Shown here piece by piece: positions 10,812 to 23,487 of a DNA stretch of 64,000 nt (within the stretch, counting starts at the first letter, position 1; every line of letters begins with the position of its first letter). A model generated the notes under the pieces. It was not told the DNA's origin. It made no database searches and worked only from the letters and a program-made list of their open reading frames with translations. Origin of the DNA: Centropus unirufus. Lineage: Eukaryota > Chordata > Aves > Cuculiformes > Centropidae. The position numbers and the translations under genes were made by a program. The stretch is from contig VYZI01000348.1 in the NCBI GenBank assembly GCA_013397695.1, positions 425,365 through 489,364 of the forward strand, written 5' to 3'.

Positions 10812-13800
10812 ACTTTCTCAGGCAAAACCATCAATGGCTTGATGCTGGTGCGAGTGTGCTTGAAAATAAATTGAAGCAGTATCCTCTCAATCTGCGTGTC
10901 AGCTCTGTGTCAGCTAGCAAGGCAAAATGCCATTTGGGAGGTATTTTCTCCCACCAGTACTACTACCTTCTCTAGATTTTAGGAGTCTTAAATTCCTAAA
11001 AATACTGGCGGGAGCATGGGTAAAATGTGTGCAAAGGCATCCAAGCACTCTCTCTGTCAATCAAACTGGGGGTCCAGCCTAGAAAGTTCTTGAGAGTTAA
11101 GCTTTTCTTACTTATTCAAATAGCATGTGGCCCTGCTGATCTGGGGAGGTTGTCATGGTTATCCTGCATCAGCTGATCTCATCTCCTTTTCTGTAGAAAT
11201 AAGTGCTTTTCAGCTGACCAGTTCAGGGCAAAGCTGTTTAAAATGCCAAGGCAGGCAGGGCAGTTCACTGGGGTCTCTGCTATAAGGAAACACATAAAAT
11301 CTGTGAATCGGATGGCCCCACTAAATTGTGTACGAATTGATGGGGAAACTGGCATGAACATGCTTGGATGGGGCAACCTCAGAGGTATTGTAGGGACACA
11401 ATGGTGGGGCTGAGGAGAGCGGCAGAGATTGGGATTGCTGGGGAAGTTAATTGAAGCAGTTGAATAGATGGAAGGAGAAAGGCAGTCAGAAACATACAAA
11501 AGCACAGAAAAAGGAACCGCTAAATTGTTTGCCTTGTGACTTGGGGATTTCAAACCAGTATGGGGGTGCCGATTGATAAATGGCTTTGGGGTGTTAAATG
11601 TTGGTTCTGAGGGTTTTTGGTTGCCACCTTTAAGTCCACTGTTTAAGCCCTGCATGGATGATGGCATTTTGCTGTTGAGGAGGAGCCCTTTAAAGTGCCC
11701 AGCTCCTGAAACTTTCTGTCAAGCAATGCGATGGTTGAGCTGTGTGTCTCTCCTCATAGCTGCCGGGGTATAAGGGCAGCCTGGTGGAGGGAGACCATGC
11801 GGACCAGCCCACCCACAAGACAAGCAGTGCTTACTGATGTACAAAACATGCTGAGAATCAAAAGTTCACGGTAACACTCAGGAAAAGATGTGAGCTTGCT
11901 GTTGGAGATGTGATGAAAGTGGTAAGGGATATAAGCTACACAAACCAGCACGTCTTTGGGTGTTCTTGCCCCAGTCCGTGCAAGAAAAACAGCCGTATCC
12001 TCACCAAAGACAGCAGGAGCCCTTGGACAAACCATGCAGAACTCACCATGGATGGGGTGGCTCCTGAGTCTGGTAACCTAGTTTTCCTTGATACCTGTGT
12101 GTAGGTATGGAAACGTGTTAAGAAGGAGCTCAGAGGTGCAGCAGTGCAGCCGGCAGAAAGTTTGCTTGAGCACTCTAATATTTGGTGAGAGCTGAGTCCT
12201 CGATTCAGTTTGGGATGTTGGAAAGGCTATGGAAACTACAGAACTGGTAGGATCCAAGTATCCTTCTGAGGTCTGTTCCTTTATTAGATGTGGTTGAAGT
12301 GAGCCATGAGGTTCAACTGCTTCAGGGGAGGAGAAGAAGAGACAAATAGGCAGGGCTGCTACGTGTGTCTCATTTTCTTAGGAATAAAAATAACAACCCT
12401 ATTCATCATTCGACAAATGCTTTTACAAGCACTGAAATAGGTAATGTGGATGTTAACTGTTGACCAAAATGTTCTGAGTTTTGAAGCTTCATTAATCAGG
12501 ATGAAAACATGTAAAATGATAAGATAATCTGTACTGTAAACTGATCACTGGGTTTCACAGCAGTGTAAATGGGAGAAGAATAGGGTATTTTTTTTCTTTC
12601 TTTCTTTTTTTTTCCGTATTACAGCTTCACACAGCTGAAGACCTATCTCCAAACTTACTCTTTCAGGCTGTGAGATCTTTTTTTCTGTTAAGAAAAATAA
12701 AATTTGAGACCCAGCCCCTGGAGGAAACCTGATCAGAGACGCACTGACTTACACAGACACGTCAGGTCTGTTGATCTCCCCTGTCCCCCCTTGCCCTCCC
12801 TGTCTGTAGGTTATAGAAACAAAGCCTGTAAGCAGCAACTCTGCTTTCTGCGCTGGTTATTAACTTTCTGACAGAAGGGAGTCTGCTATCCCTTTATGGG
12901 GTCCCAGGACGCACAATGAGCTCAACAAACTGAAGGAATACCCACAGCAACTCCCCATTTGTACACCAAGCGCAGTGTTTTCTTAACAAAGAATCGTGCG
13001 ATGACTCTATAGTTGGGTAAGGCTTGAACGAATCTATCAGGAAATGCAGAAAATGTCTATTTAGTCTGATGTTTGGGCAGTTATAAAACTTAGTTTCTTG
13101 CAGAAGCTGAGAACAACCTGTCGCCTGTCACCCTTTTTTGATGACTTTTTACAAGAAGAACCATAGTTTCAGCTCATAGGCAGGAAAATATTGATAAAAT
13201 GTTATCCTACTGGGACAAATCTTGTGAGAAACCAAATTTTTTGGGGCTCTCTTTGCCCCCTAAAGTCAAAGATTGCTTCAGCACTTCCACTAGAATCCTA
13301 ACTCTGTGTGCCAATGGAGTCACAGCGGCTCGCTCTGAAGTTCTTCAAATTCCTGTAGGGAAGATGGGAACATTGTCCTGGCAATTTCAGATTGTGGAAA
13401 AGAAAATGTTTAATCCATCTTCTCTCTGTGTGCCTCAAATATTAACTATTAGACAACTTTGCTCTGACTTCTTGCACTGACCTGGGCTGTCTTCAAGGGT
13501 CTGGCAGGGTCCTCTCCAGCTCTGCCCTTCGATCACACTTGAGCCTCAAAATAGAACATCATAATTTTGTTTATTTGCAGGCAGTTCATCCTGCCCCTTC
13601 AGTTCACACACTTCTGCTATGTATGAATAACTTACACTTGGTCTCAGAATAGTCCCAGTTGCTGGTACATCATCAGGAGGTTCAAGGGTCTTATTTCAAG
13701 AATGCAGTTGTGAGTCCCAAAAAGCGCTCTGTCCTAACAGTGAGCTGGATCTAGGATGGCCCTTGGAGAAATTCAGCATAGCTTTTGCGTAGTGTAACAT

Positions 13801-15565
13801 GTTGTTCATTTCTGTTCTCTGCATCACCAAGATGCTTCAGACAAATGCTCACTCTTCATTCCAGAATTCTTTGCTCCGTTTGTACAAGAGCATTCATGTT
13901 CTTGAATGTTGTGTCTGAGGAGGGGAGGCTCCTGGGAGTTTATTTCCCTTCCAGATGGTGCAGCGGTTGCTGGGAATTCTGTGCTGTCATCTTTGCTCTC
14001 ACGTTGCTTCCCCACTTGTTTGTGTGTGGAGCTTGCCCAGGAGCAGCTGGCAGAAAGAGATCTGCACGACATGGGTCTGTGGAAGCTCTTGAGCTGCTCA
14101 TGGCAGTCTGTCTATGTCAATGCCAGCGCATCCTTGCTGTAGTGTTTCCTGGCAGCACGTGCACTGGGATGGGGATGGAGTGAGGGCAAAAGAGCTGAAA
14201 ATGTTCTGCTGAAAGCTGTGAGCCATGTTTCCATTGCCAGACTTGGGCTTAAGTTTGAATTTCTTACAATTCCCTGGCTGATGCCTTAAAGGCTGCAAGT
14301 CCTCAGAGTAAATCTGGAATCAGTTTGGTGTGGGCCATTTGGTTTCAAGTAGAAACCAGGCGTTAACTGTAAGCTGTTGATCAAACTTTTCTGGGTTTTG
14401 ATCTCACCCAAACAAGCAGGAACTGAGAAAATGCCAATATGAAACTCTGCAACACTAAACCTGAGTATGGCTTGTGTCTTCCCTGCTTTTACCTTCTGAC
14501 AACGTCTTTGCTAATAAATCATGCAGTGTCTTCACATCGTAACCGACAGTTCAGCTGGATCACTGGATCATGGAGATTGGACTGGGGACATTGGAAAGGT
14601 GAAAGATTCTTGTGCCTGTACTGAGTCCCTTAAAGTCTGGCTTCTGCTGCCAAAACCTGGGTCTAATATATTTTTTATATTATTTATGTCTGGTGCTCCG
14701 TTTGGAAAACTACTACTGGCTGTCTTTCCTTTGCTACCCCTTCAGGTGGAATATACAATATTCTCCCTGCTCAATATACATGTCAAAATTCCCCTAGTGT
14801 TTCTGCTTTCATTTGCCTAAAATATTCCAATTAGATTCAATCCGTGACTTGGCAAAGCATGGCTCTTGGAAACTCTACTCCCTCTGCCAGGGCCGCCCTT
14901 CACAGTATTTCCTAAGATGTGTGAAATCTCCCTCCTTGCCCTGCAGCCTGGGTCAATGTTGCTCCTCTATAAATTGCTGTGCTGTGTCTCTGGACCTTGT
15001 TAAGCCAGAGAGATGTGAGCTATGTGCAGTCCTTTGGGGATCCCTTCAGCTCACAAAGGCGTCTCCCATTTCAGCATCTGGCCTTCCTGTAGGGGAATCA
15101 CATGTATATTCTCCTGACCTACTGCCTTGTTAAGCCATTCATTAACTTTAAATAAGTGGTTTTGGTGTATCTTGCTTCTTCTTGATTCTTGATTTGAAGA
15201 AATTCAGTCTGCCCTGTCTGTCAATCTCTCCTCTTCCTCCTACGGGACAAGAAGCTCAGTAACTGTAAGGATCCTAAGCTCTGTCCTGTACTCTGCAAAC
15301 ATTCCTGTGCTCTTTCCTGTAGTAGGGTTTCTTGTTGGAATTTTTTGCTTCCCGTTTACAAGCTGTAGAGCACATAGTTTACTCATAGTGAAGCTGGCTT
15401 TGCTTCCATTTTTTTTCCCGAATGGATTTGAGGCAAGATCTCACGCAGGGTTTCACTGCTGAAGTTATAATTGAATTCACCCTGAGTGACATTGTCCTAA
15501 GTGGCTGTGCAGCTGGAATCAGAAAGGGGGTGCTGGCTGGTTGCTCTGGCTGCCCCGTGCCGAGG
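10812..15565. other. Unique sequence, no gene recognised
   Basis: The stretch is almost free of interspersed repeats. A 162-codon frame at 11179-11667 (-) and a 132-codon frame at 13785-14183 (+) lack signal peptides, domain motifs or splice context. The only low-complexity tract is at 12587-12614. No RNA gene was recognised. Confidence 0.55.
12587..12614. repeat. Short TTTC/poly-T tract
   Basis: A run of T is interrupted by three C at 4-base spacing (TTTCTTTCTTTC) and followed by nine T. It is an ordinary simple repeat. Confidence 0.85.
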
Positions 15566-15617
15566 TGTGTTGTCCCCCTCTGCCACCTCCTGGCTGTGGG
15601 ACCTTAGGCAAGTCCCA
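15566..15617 (+). mobile_element. MIR-type SINE core fragment
   Basis: CCCCTCTGCCACCTCCTGGC is followed by TGTGGGACCTTAGGCAAGTC. This matches the MIR core in order: CTCTGCCACTTACTAGCTG, then TGTGACCTTGGGCAAGTC. About 50 bp survive on the + strand, and the sequence after AAGTCCC is no longer recognisable. The length and word order make chance unlikely but not impossible. Confidence 0.6.
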
Positions 15618-17756
15618 GGGCTGGATGGGGTATACTGGAAATCATTATTTTCCTTCAGAAAGTTTTGCCCACAAATTTTCAGACAACAAAGATGACGCCT
15701 TGAGGCATGACTATAATCTCAGTAAATAAACAACCACAGGAATAATTTGGGCGTACAGTACGCTGTTGTGGAGTAGTCGCAGGGTGTTTATGCTACCAGT
15801 GAAGGAGGAAATAAAGGAAAGTGGCTATTTTTCCTTTTCCAGGGTTTTGTTGTTGTTTAAATGGTTGTCTCCCCCAAGCCTCTGAGAAAGGCAGTGCACA
15901 ATACCACAACCACTGGTCAGCATGCTCCTACGTTGACTGGCTGGAGATTTCTGAGAAAGAGGGAAGAAATTTCTTAGCAGCCAACTAAGCAAACCTATTC
16001 TTGGGGGAAAGACTTTTCTTAGTTCCTTGAAGGCTGGTTTATGGCTTGAAGTCTGAAGGCTTTCTAACCCTGACAAACATAAGCCTACCTGGTGTAGCAC
16101 TGGGTGCTCTTATCTTGACAAACAATAATCCTTCTTTGATTTCCGATAAGAAATGAATCTTGAGAAACCCATGTGACGGTGAATAATCCAGATCGTCTGG
16201 TTGTTGCGTAAGCAGCTGTGTAAGAAAGTGTTGTCGCAGCAAGCTGGGTGCTGTGTGAGTGCTAAGTTTGGGACTTGTTTGCTGACAGAAGCGAAGATGG
16301 TGAGATAGGCAGGTATTGCAACAGTGAAAGGCATAAGAGCTGTTTGTCCACTTAAACAATATTACTACAACAGATGTTCTGGAGTGGTAGATGCGGGGCT
16401 TGTTGGAGCTGCCTCGTGTTTTATGCAAATGCTTTAGAGGAGGATCAGGGACATTTATTCTTCTGAGCTGAATGTGTTTTCAAAGCACCTTGACAAGGGT
16501 GTGCTAGGCTGGACTGGGACTCAGAGCAGCAAAACCAGTAATTTCACGCTGATGGAGTTAGGGCAGAGGTTGGTGCTACAAGTTAAACATGACTCATTAG
16601 TCACAACATACACTGGAGATTAAAAAAAGCCCATGAGACAGGTACACCGTAATTGATATTCCTCCACATCTCCCTTGCTACCAAGCCAGCCAGCATCTGG
16701 GAAGAGCCTTTACTCGGCTGCCACCTGAGGGACGTGCTTTGCCATGTCCGTCGGATGGAACTTCTGGCTTCTGATGGACAACCTGGGGTTTGTGGTCCCC
16801 ATCACCTGCAGCTGAGCAGCGAGTTACTCGTGCAAAGAGAGGAGCAAGGCATACCCAGCGGTTTCTCTTCCCTTCCTCCTGCAACAGTTTCACAGTGGCT
16901 TTCTGCCGCCACCTTTCAAGCAAGCCACTGAAGACCCCGTTAGCATCACCAGCCTTTAGGAGGCAAGGTTCCAAGCTAACCCTTGGTGGAACAAAAGCAG
17001 TGCTGAGCAGGAAATGTTTGCAGGACAATATCCTACATAAAACACATACACGATTTCTACTCCTTATTCTTGCCCTTGTCTTCTGCTGTAGTGATGTACC
17101 AGGTTTCTTTTCAGTGTTAGAGATTTTGGGGAGAATCCTTGCTTGCTCCTCTCTCTTTTGGGCAAGACTGAGCTCCATTGCAAGTAGAAAAAGGCCAACT
17201 GGTTTTCTCTGTTTGTTTAAAAAGGAAAATATTGGACTGAATCTGGAGTGTGTTGCAGCTCAAAGTATTCACCCTTTTATTTATAATGCACATCCTTCGA
17301 GGGCAGTAAGAGAATTGGTGAAGTTAAACAGGGTCACTGTAGGTATTAATCTCCCATACAGAGAAGGAAGATTGTTTTTGACTTGGAGGCTTTGCTTGCA
17401 TGGCTGGTTTAGCAACCTTCTGTAACCTGCAGAGCAAATCTAATTGCTCTGGCTGCTGAACATTCTAAATGGTCCATTGAGTGCTTCATCTCTGCTGCAC
17501 GTGGTGAATTTATCCACATTTGCTTCAAAGCTGTGCGGAGTCACAGCCAGCAGCTCCTCTGGCACAAACTCGTCCTCATCTGTCTTAACGGGCTATCAAA
17601 TATCCCTGGGCGAAGAGAGCCCCGGGGAGTTGTTGTGCATCCCTACAGCTCAGATTTGCTCTGATTTGCACGCACTTCACCTACTCTCTCTGCTAGAATT
17701 GCTCATGGGTACACCTATGTAGGACTAAAATGCTCTGCTCCAATGCTCCTAAGGTC
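15618..17756. other. Unique sequence, no gene recognised
   Basis: The longest frames are 211 codons (16790-17425, +) and 166 codons (16678-17178, -), overlapping on opposite strands. At most one could be coding, and neither shows a recognisable domain or paired splice signals. No repeats were recognised. Confidence 0.5.
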
Positions 17757-17938
17757 TGAGGTACTGGCACAGCTTGCCTGGGGAAGTTGTGGGAAGATGC
17801 CCCATCCCTGTACATGTTCAAGTCCAGGTTGGATGGAGGTTTGAGCAGCCTGTTCCAGGGGGAAGTGGCAAGGGGGTTGGAATTGGATGGGCTTTAAGGT
17901 CCCTTCCAAACCAAACCACTCTAGGATTCTAGGATTCT
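17757..17938 (+). mobile_element. CR1 LINE 3' UTR fragment (sense)
   Basis: This is a ~180-bp 3' end only. It runs TGAGGTACTGGCACAGCTTG, then GTTCAAGTCCAGGTTGGATG, then TTGGAATTGGATGGGCTTTA, then CCCTTCCAAACCAAACCACT, with terminal repeats CTAGGATTCTAGGATTC. It is strongly 5'-truncated, and no coding part remains. Confidence 0.93.
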
Positions 17939-20900
17939 CTGGTGTTTGTATGTTGATGCCAAATATCCTGCCTTGATGTCTCTCTGAAGCTGAAATTTTG
18001 CAACTGGCATGCACAGGAGTATCTTGTCTTGACCATGTTGAACTTCTTGGGAATTAAATGCTTGGCGAAGGAAGAGTTCCCATGCCTGCCTCGACTGGGA
18101 GGCTTGGGCTGGCCAGTGGTGTCTTCCCATGCCCAAGACGAACCCCTCCAGCCCCATAGCATGCTAGTAAAGTAATGCTTCCTGTGGTGAGGGTAGTTTC
18201 TTTGCTCTTTCCTTTCTTCTTAAACAAATCCAGATGCCACCCCTTCTTTTTCGCTTTGTTTTTCTGGAATATGGGTTCTGAAGGCTCGAGGCTTTCGGAG
18301 CAGGGATCAGTGCACTCGGCTCCCTGCCTGCTACGGATGGTGGAAGCGAAATGAAGAGCAGGCTGTGTTGAGTTATGCTTCAAGTTGGGCTTGTGTGCAG
18401 CTTTCCAAGACAAACATGAGCGTGTTTCCCTAACCCTTCTCCCTCCAAATTACCAGTGCATGACTTGGAGCAGGGCAGCGGACACCAAAGAAAAGTGCCA
18501 AATTCATTATTTGATTTTGTTAGCTTGGTAAAAACAGTCTGATGTTGGTAGGAGGTTTTGTTTTCATAGAGAAAGCCTTGCAGAAAATAAAAATAAAACA
18601 AACCTCCCCTCCTGTCCTGGGGCCTCACTTGGTTTCAGGTGCTGGAGAACCTTCCACTGTGGCGAGCACCACCTTGCTTCTGGCCCTTGGGGTTAGGTTA
18701 CAAGCTTTTTTTTTCACTGCAGAGCAGATCCTGGAGCACGTTATCCTTCAGGGTGCAGGCACACTGCTTTTGCAGGCACACGTTGCTCTGCATGGCAGTT
18801 GCACGCGTCCACTCTAGCACAAAATTTGGCCCCATGCCTTTCTCCTTTCCTCTCCCTCTACCACAGGAAGCAGCATTTATAAAATCCCTAATGATCTTGT
18901 CAGCTTTTATATATTTCCTGTCTTGCTTTTTAAATTAAAGAGGAAAATGACTCTTGACCTGAATTACTTTGGACTGTATTTGCTGGATGCGGTGTTAGTC
19001 ACTTCTCTGCTTTGCTTCTCCTATCCGTGATGCCAGGATGGCTGTGTCTGCTTCCACGTCCTTACCAACATCTCAGCATCTTCAGAGGTTTCCTTTAACA
19101 CCCATTCTTCTGCTCTCAAACTCAGGAGTACTTTGAATTCTAGATTAAAAGTTTATGTATGAAAAATGGTTTTAACTTTGGGAGTTGTAGAGAAAACCTG
19201 GAAAAACGGGAATTTTTCTCACCCTGCAGGCTAAATACCTTAAGACAAATAACAAGTTTCAACTCTGTTACTTAAGAAGAAAAAGACTTGATGTTCTTCT
19301 AAACTAAGCTAGACTGGATTTTTTTCTGCAAGGGACTCATTTGAGACCATGGCAGTGGGATAACACTTACCTCTACGGGAAACTGACTGCGTTTGACATA
19401 TAGCATCGCTGAGGCACTTTCCTGTATGGGAGGATGTAAGATGTCCTGAGAGCTCTAACCAGATAACCCACAGTAGGTTTGAATCCTTTATTAATGTCAT
19501 CTCTGGTTTCTGCAGTGCAGTTGAGGAAGAGCAATCCAAGTGAAAAGCCTCAGTTCTCTGCCAATGCCCAAGGTTTTTGGGTTTTTCTATAGGCAGTCCT
19601 TATCTGTGGGGCAAACGGAGCTGCAGCTGTGCTGGACAGAAACTCCTCAGAGCTAGGGGTTGAAATAGTTGGTCTGTTTTTAAGGTTACAGCAATCCCTG
19701 CTCATGGAAGGGATCCCTTCCCAGCAGTGTTCACAATCCCTTCAGGAGGACAGCTTTCGTGATACCTGCAGAAGGTGAAAGGTTTTTCTCCCAGAGCACC
19801 CCTTGGTGTGCATAGGAGCAGCAAAATTTGGAGCAGTTTGTGACAAAAGATAGGGCAGACTGACTCTTGTATTCTCAATACCTGGAACCTTCCCGACATG
19901 ATTTCCTGCACTGATGGAAAACTTAAAACTCAGACATTAACTGCTGAGTCCAAAAATGTGTTATTCCATCCTCTCTCTTTGCTGCCTTTGTTTTTTTTTC
20001 CCTTCAGAAGCCTGCCCTGAATACCATTCCTACCATAACCTTGTGAAATGTGGCAGCCAAGGTCCTGGAAATGTACAACTACCATAAGGCCAGCTTCTGA
20101 GCTGACTTGCATGCAGTACTGCAAATAGAATAACTGCTTAACCAGACTCAAAACTAGACTAAGCAAGCAGAGGAATAGTGCTCGGACTGCTATAAAGAGG
20201 CATTACTCTGTGGTGTTTATGAGATCCCAATGCTATAACCAGCTGTCTCAAATAAGCAAAAAAGGGGTTGAGTAGTACAAAAAAATTAAGCTCACTTTCT
20301 TCAACCTAAAATAGGGAACAAATGGCTGAATGGGGTGTTGCAAGGGGAAGAAATCAAGAGGACTTTGTTGCCTTTGAGATGAGGTAATATAGTCAAATAC
20401 GTGCGTCTGCAAGTGAAGTTGGTTCTTTCTTCCCTTCAAAGGCTTTCCTATGTCTAGGCAGCCTGAAGATTATTTTTACAGTTAGTATTAGCCGGGCACA
20501 GGCCAGACTTTTTCTTCTGCTGCTGGTACTGCTGAGCAGTGGAGCACATCAGAAACCCAGCTCAGGGGCCTTTTGATCAGGATCTGCAAGGCTCCCAGAG
20601 ACCCAGAGGAAGCCATGAGTGCTGCTTATCTTTATCGGGCCCTGGAGCTGAGATGAATGAAGCGACTCAGAAAGCAGCTAGGCTGATACTGTTGTATTTG
20701 ACTTTATCAGTGGCCAAGAGTGAGGGAGCTCAAGGAGGCTCTGCTGAGTTTACAAGACCCCGTTCTGGACACATGCAATTGGGGTGGGATATCCCAAAGC
20801 AACATGGAGTCTCCCCAGGGCATCTTGTGTACGCATGGTCTGACCTTTCTTTTAGTGTCCTTAGGCACAAATTTTTGTCTTCAGAACCAAGTGGAGGAAT

Positions 20901-23449
20901 CTCTTGATGCTTGTCCAGCATGCTCCGCACCACTGAGCTGGCCCCTGCGTGCCTGGAGCCCCCACAGTGCTCCGGTGCAGGGAGTCGAAGAGCTGCAGGG
21001 CTCGATGTGGCATGTGCCAGAGCAGGGGATGTCCCTTATTCCAGACCATCGGAGTAGTGGCACTTGATTTTCAAACCAGTTCTGGGCTATGGCACAACAC
21101 AGAACCCTTTGAGACCCCCCCAAAGATTGCTGGTGTCCATCCCGTGTGTTTGGTAGGAGGCAGGCCGTGAGAAAGCTTGGGAGGGACCCAGCGTCTGCTG
21201 ACAACACAGGCTGTGGGAACCCCTTCCTGCGGGCCAGATATGAAATAGACTGAAACGCTGCACAGAATGGGGTGGGTGTTCGCTAGTGATGGGGAGGCAC
21301 CAGTGCTCAGTTTCTAGGGGGATTAGAAGCTCTCATGTCATCCATCCCTCTGGCTCCAAGTGCTGTGGTCTGTGTTGTGCCCCACACCCTGGTTTGGCTC
21401 TGCCTTGCTTTCGAATGGGCTTCACCACTGCTGGTGGAGCTGGGCTTGTGCCGTGTTTTGTGTTGGCTCCAGAAATGAGGGTGTAAAGATGCAGGAGGTG
21501 GGCCTGTGTCCATCCCCAGTCAAGGGCTGGGGCAGGGCAAAGGTAACGGCTGTGGTTTTAGTCCCATCCTCTGCACAGGGTGGAGATCAGCTAGTCTGGG
21601 TCTAAACTTGGGTCTATGCTCCAGAAAGTGAAATAATGGAAATGATTGTGCTTCTTTTGCTACATGTGCTCTCTGGTGTTGGCCAGCATGCTCAGCACAG
21701 CAGAGTTACCTTGTAAGAAGCCTGAAAGGAAATTTCAGATTTGAGGAAGATGAAAGAAGACTTCTGAGAAGCATGGCCATAATGGAGGAAAGAAGAGAAT
21801 AGGAGAGAAATATTTTCTTTGAGATTCTGCTTTGGGAGACTTGGGGTTATCTGGGTCTGGAATATTTAAATTAAGGGAGAAGTCAAAGAAGCAGAAGTTG
21901 TCACCAGAGCATTTTGATGCAAGGAAATATCTTAATATCCCTTCTGGCTTTAGAACACATATTCATGCTTAACTTAGAGGCTGGAATTGGAAAAAACAGC
22001 AGAATGTTCAGGTTTCTTACCAGGGGGGTTGGTTTGCAACCCCCATGTGTGGCAGGAGATGCAATTTACTGGTCTTACACAACCCAATCTTTCCAGTGCC
22101 TCCACTGAGCTTTCCGTACTGCCTCCTGCTCTTTCCACTCCTGCCATGGCTGATGCTTTTGAGACCTCAGGCACACAGGGATCTACAATTCAGCCCCAAT
22201 TCCCCTTCTTACTGTGCTCTCAAAGCTCTTTTCCTCTCAGGGCTCCTTGCATGGGAGCCTCAAACAGGTTGTTCCAAGTCTTTGGCGCTGCTGCCTGCTG
22301 TGTTGCCTGCCAGCCTTGCTTCTTCCCAGCAGCTTGCTGGCATTTTTGGGGCTACCTGGAACAACACATTAATGCTCTGGAAAGCAGCAGAAAAACAGCA
22401 AAAATCATGTTGGAGTGCTATTTTTCTTTCTTGTTTTGACAACCTCTGGCAAGAATCTAGATGAAAACAGAGGGGCTGTAGGAAGGACTGAGGAGGGATT
22501 TTTCTATGTGGTGTTTTCTTTAGAGACAGGCTTAGCCAGAAAAGCCACCCACCTGCTCAGACAAGGCCTCAATTGTGGCAGCCAGCGGTGAACAACGGAG
22601 TAGCTCTGTTCCCTACAAGAGCCGTAGTTCCTGGGTTATTTTTAGCAGATTTGCACACCTCTGTTTATTTGCTCTCCCTGGTGCACATTCCTCATTCCTC
22701 AGTCGTTGTGACTCCTCCATAACATGGACAGAGCCGGAGGCAGAGAGGAGCTTGCTGCAAGCGCACGCAATCGCTAACGGGAAAGCATTGAGACACGGGG
22801 TCTTAGCCCTTTATTCATTCAATATAAATCACAGCTGTGGGCGTTGCTTCTGGGGGGCTCTGAGAGCTGTCCCAAAGTGCTGCTACTCTGCCACCTCTCT
22901 CGTACTCCCTCGAGTGTTCCTGGAGCTTACAGGGGCTGTGCCTTCGGCTGCTTCTCATTTCCTTGGATGCTGCTGGGCTATCCGCCTGTTTTATCCTCAA
23001 TGACAAATTGCTGCTTTGTACAGTGTCCAAGGCAAGGGAGGTGTTCAGTCTCCCACGGGTTATTTCCTGTGTATATAAAACAGGTAGAGGGTAACAAATC
23101 TTGGGGGTGGTGTTCAGTGCAGAACATCAGATCATGCTGAGGGAATCTCAACAGATGTGGATGAGTCCTTAAGTGGTAAAAATAATCAGACAGCTGATTA
23201 TTTAAGCCAAAATGTTTGTGGACTTAAGTGGTGTTGTCAGAGCCTGGCTCTCGGTGTGGCTTCCTTACCCCAGTCCTCAAGAGCCTTGTCCATGCTGGTG
23301 TGAATCTCAATGTGCATGGGAGATAGGAGAGGGATTTTTTATGTTTCTCGTTGGAAAGATCTGAGAAGCAAAGAGATCACTGTCTGTCTGCCCTGTGGGA
23401 CAATTCGGGCTCCCAGGGCCTACCTGGATCTGACAATTTTGGCTTAGCT
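17939..23449. other. Unique sequence, no gene recognised
   Basis: About 5.5 kb without a recognised repeat or exon. Frames of 115-150 codons at 20539-21067 and 21987-22464 overlap each other in different frames and look like chance in GC-moderate DNA. The AT-rich part at 18860-18950 has no clear motif structure. Confidence 0.5.
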
Positions 23450-23487
23450 TCTGTGACCTGCCCGAAGTCACGTAGGAAAGAAAGTCC
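23450..23487 (-). mobile_element. Possible MIR-type SINE core, very short
   Basis: GTGACCTGCCCGAAGTCACG, followed by TAGG, resembles the inverted MIR core (GTGACTTGCCCAAGGTCACACAG). The preceding bases are only weakly similar. With about 25 informative bases this stays a suggestion. Confidence 0.35.

Noticed and set aside
16678..17425. 211-codon (+) and 166-codon (-) overlapping frames.
   Set aside because: They are mutually overlapping on opposite strands, with no recognised domains and no paired splice signals.
19470..19490. Second B-box-like word (GGTTTGAATCC).
   Set aside because: The surrounding sequence has no cloverleaf pairing.
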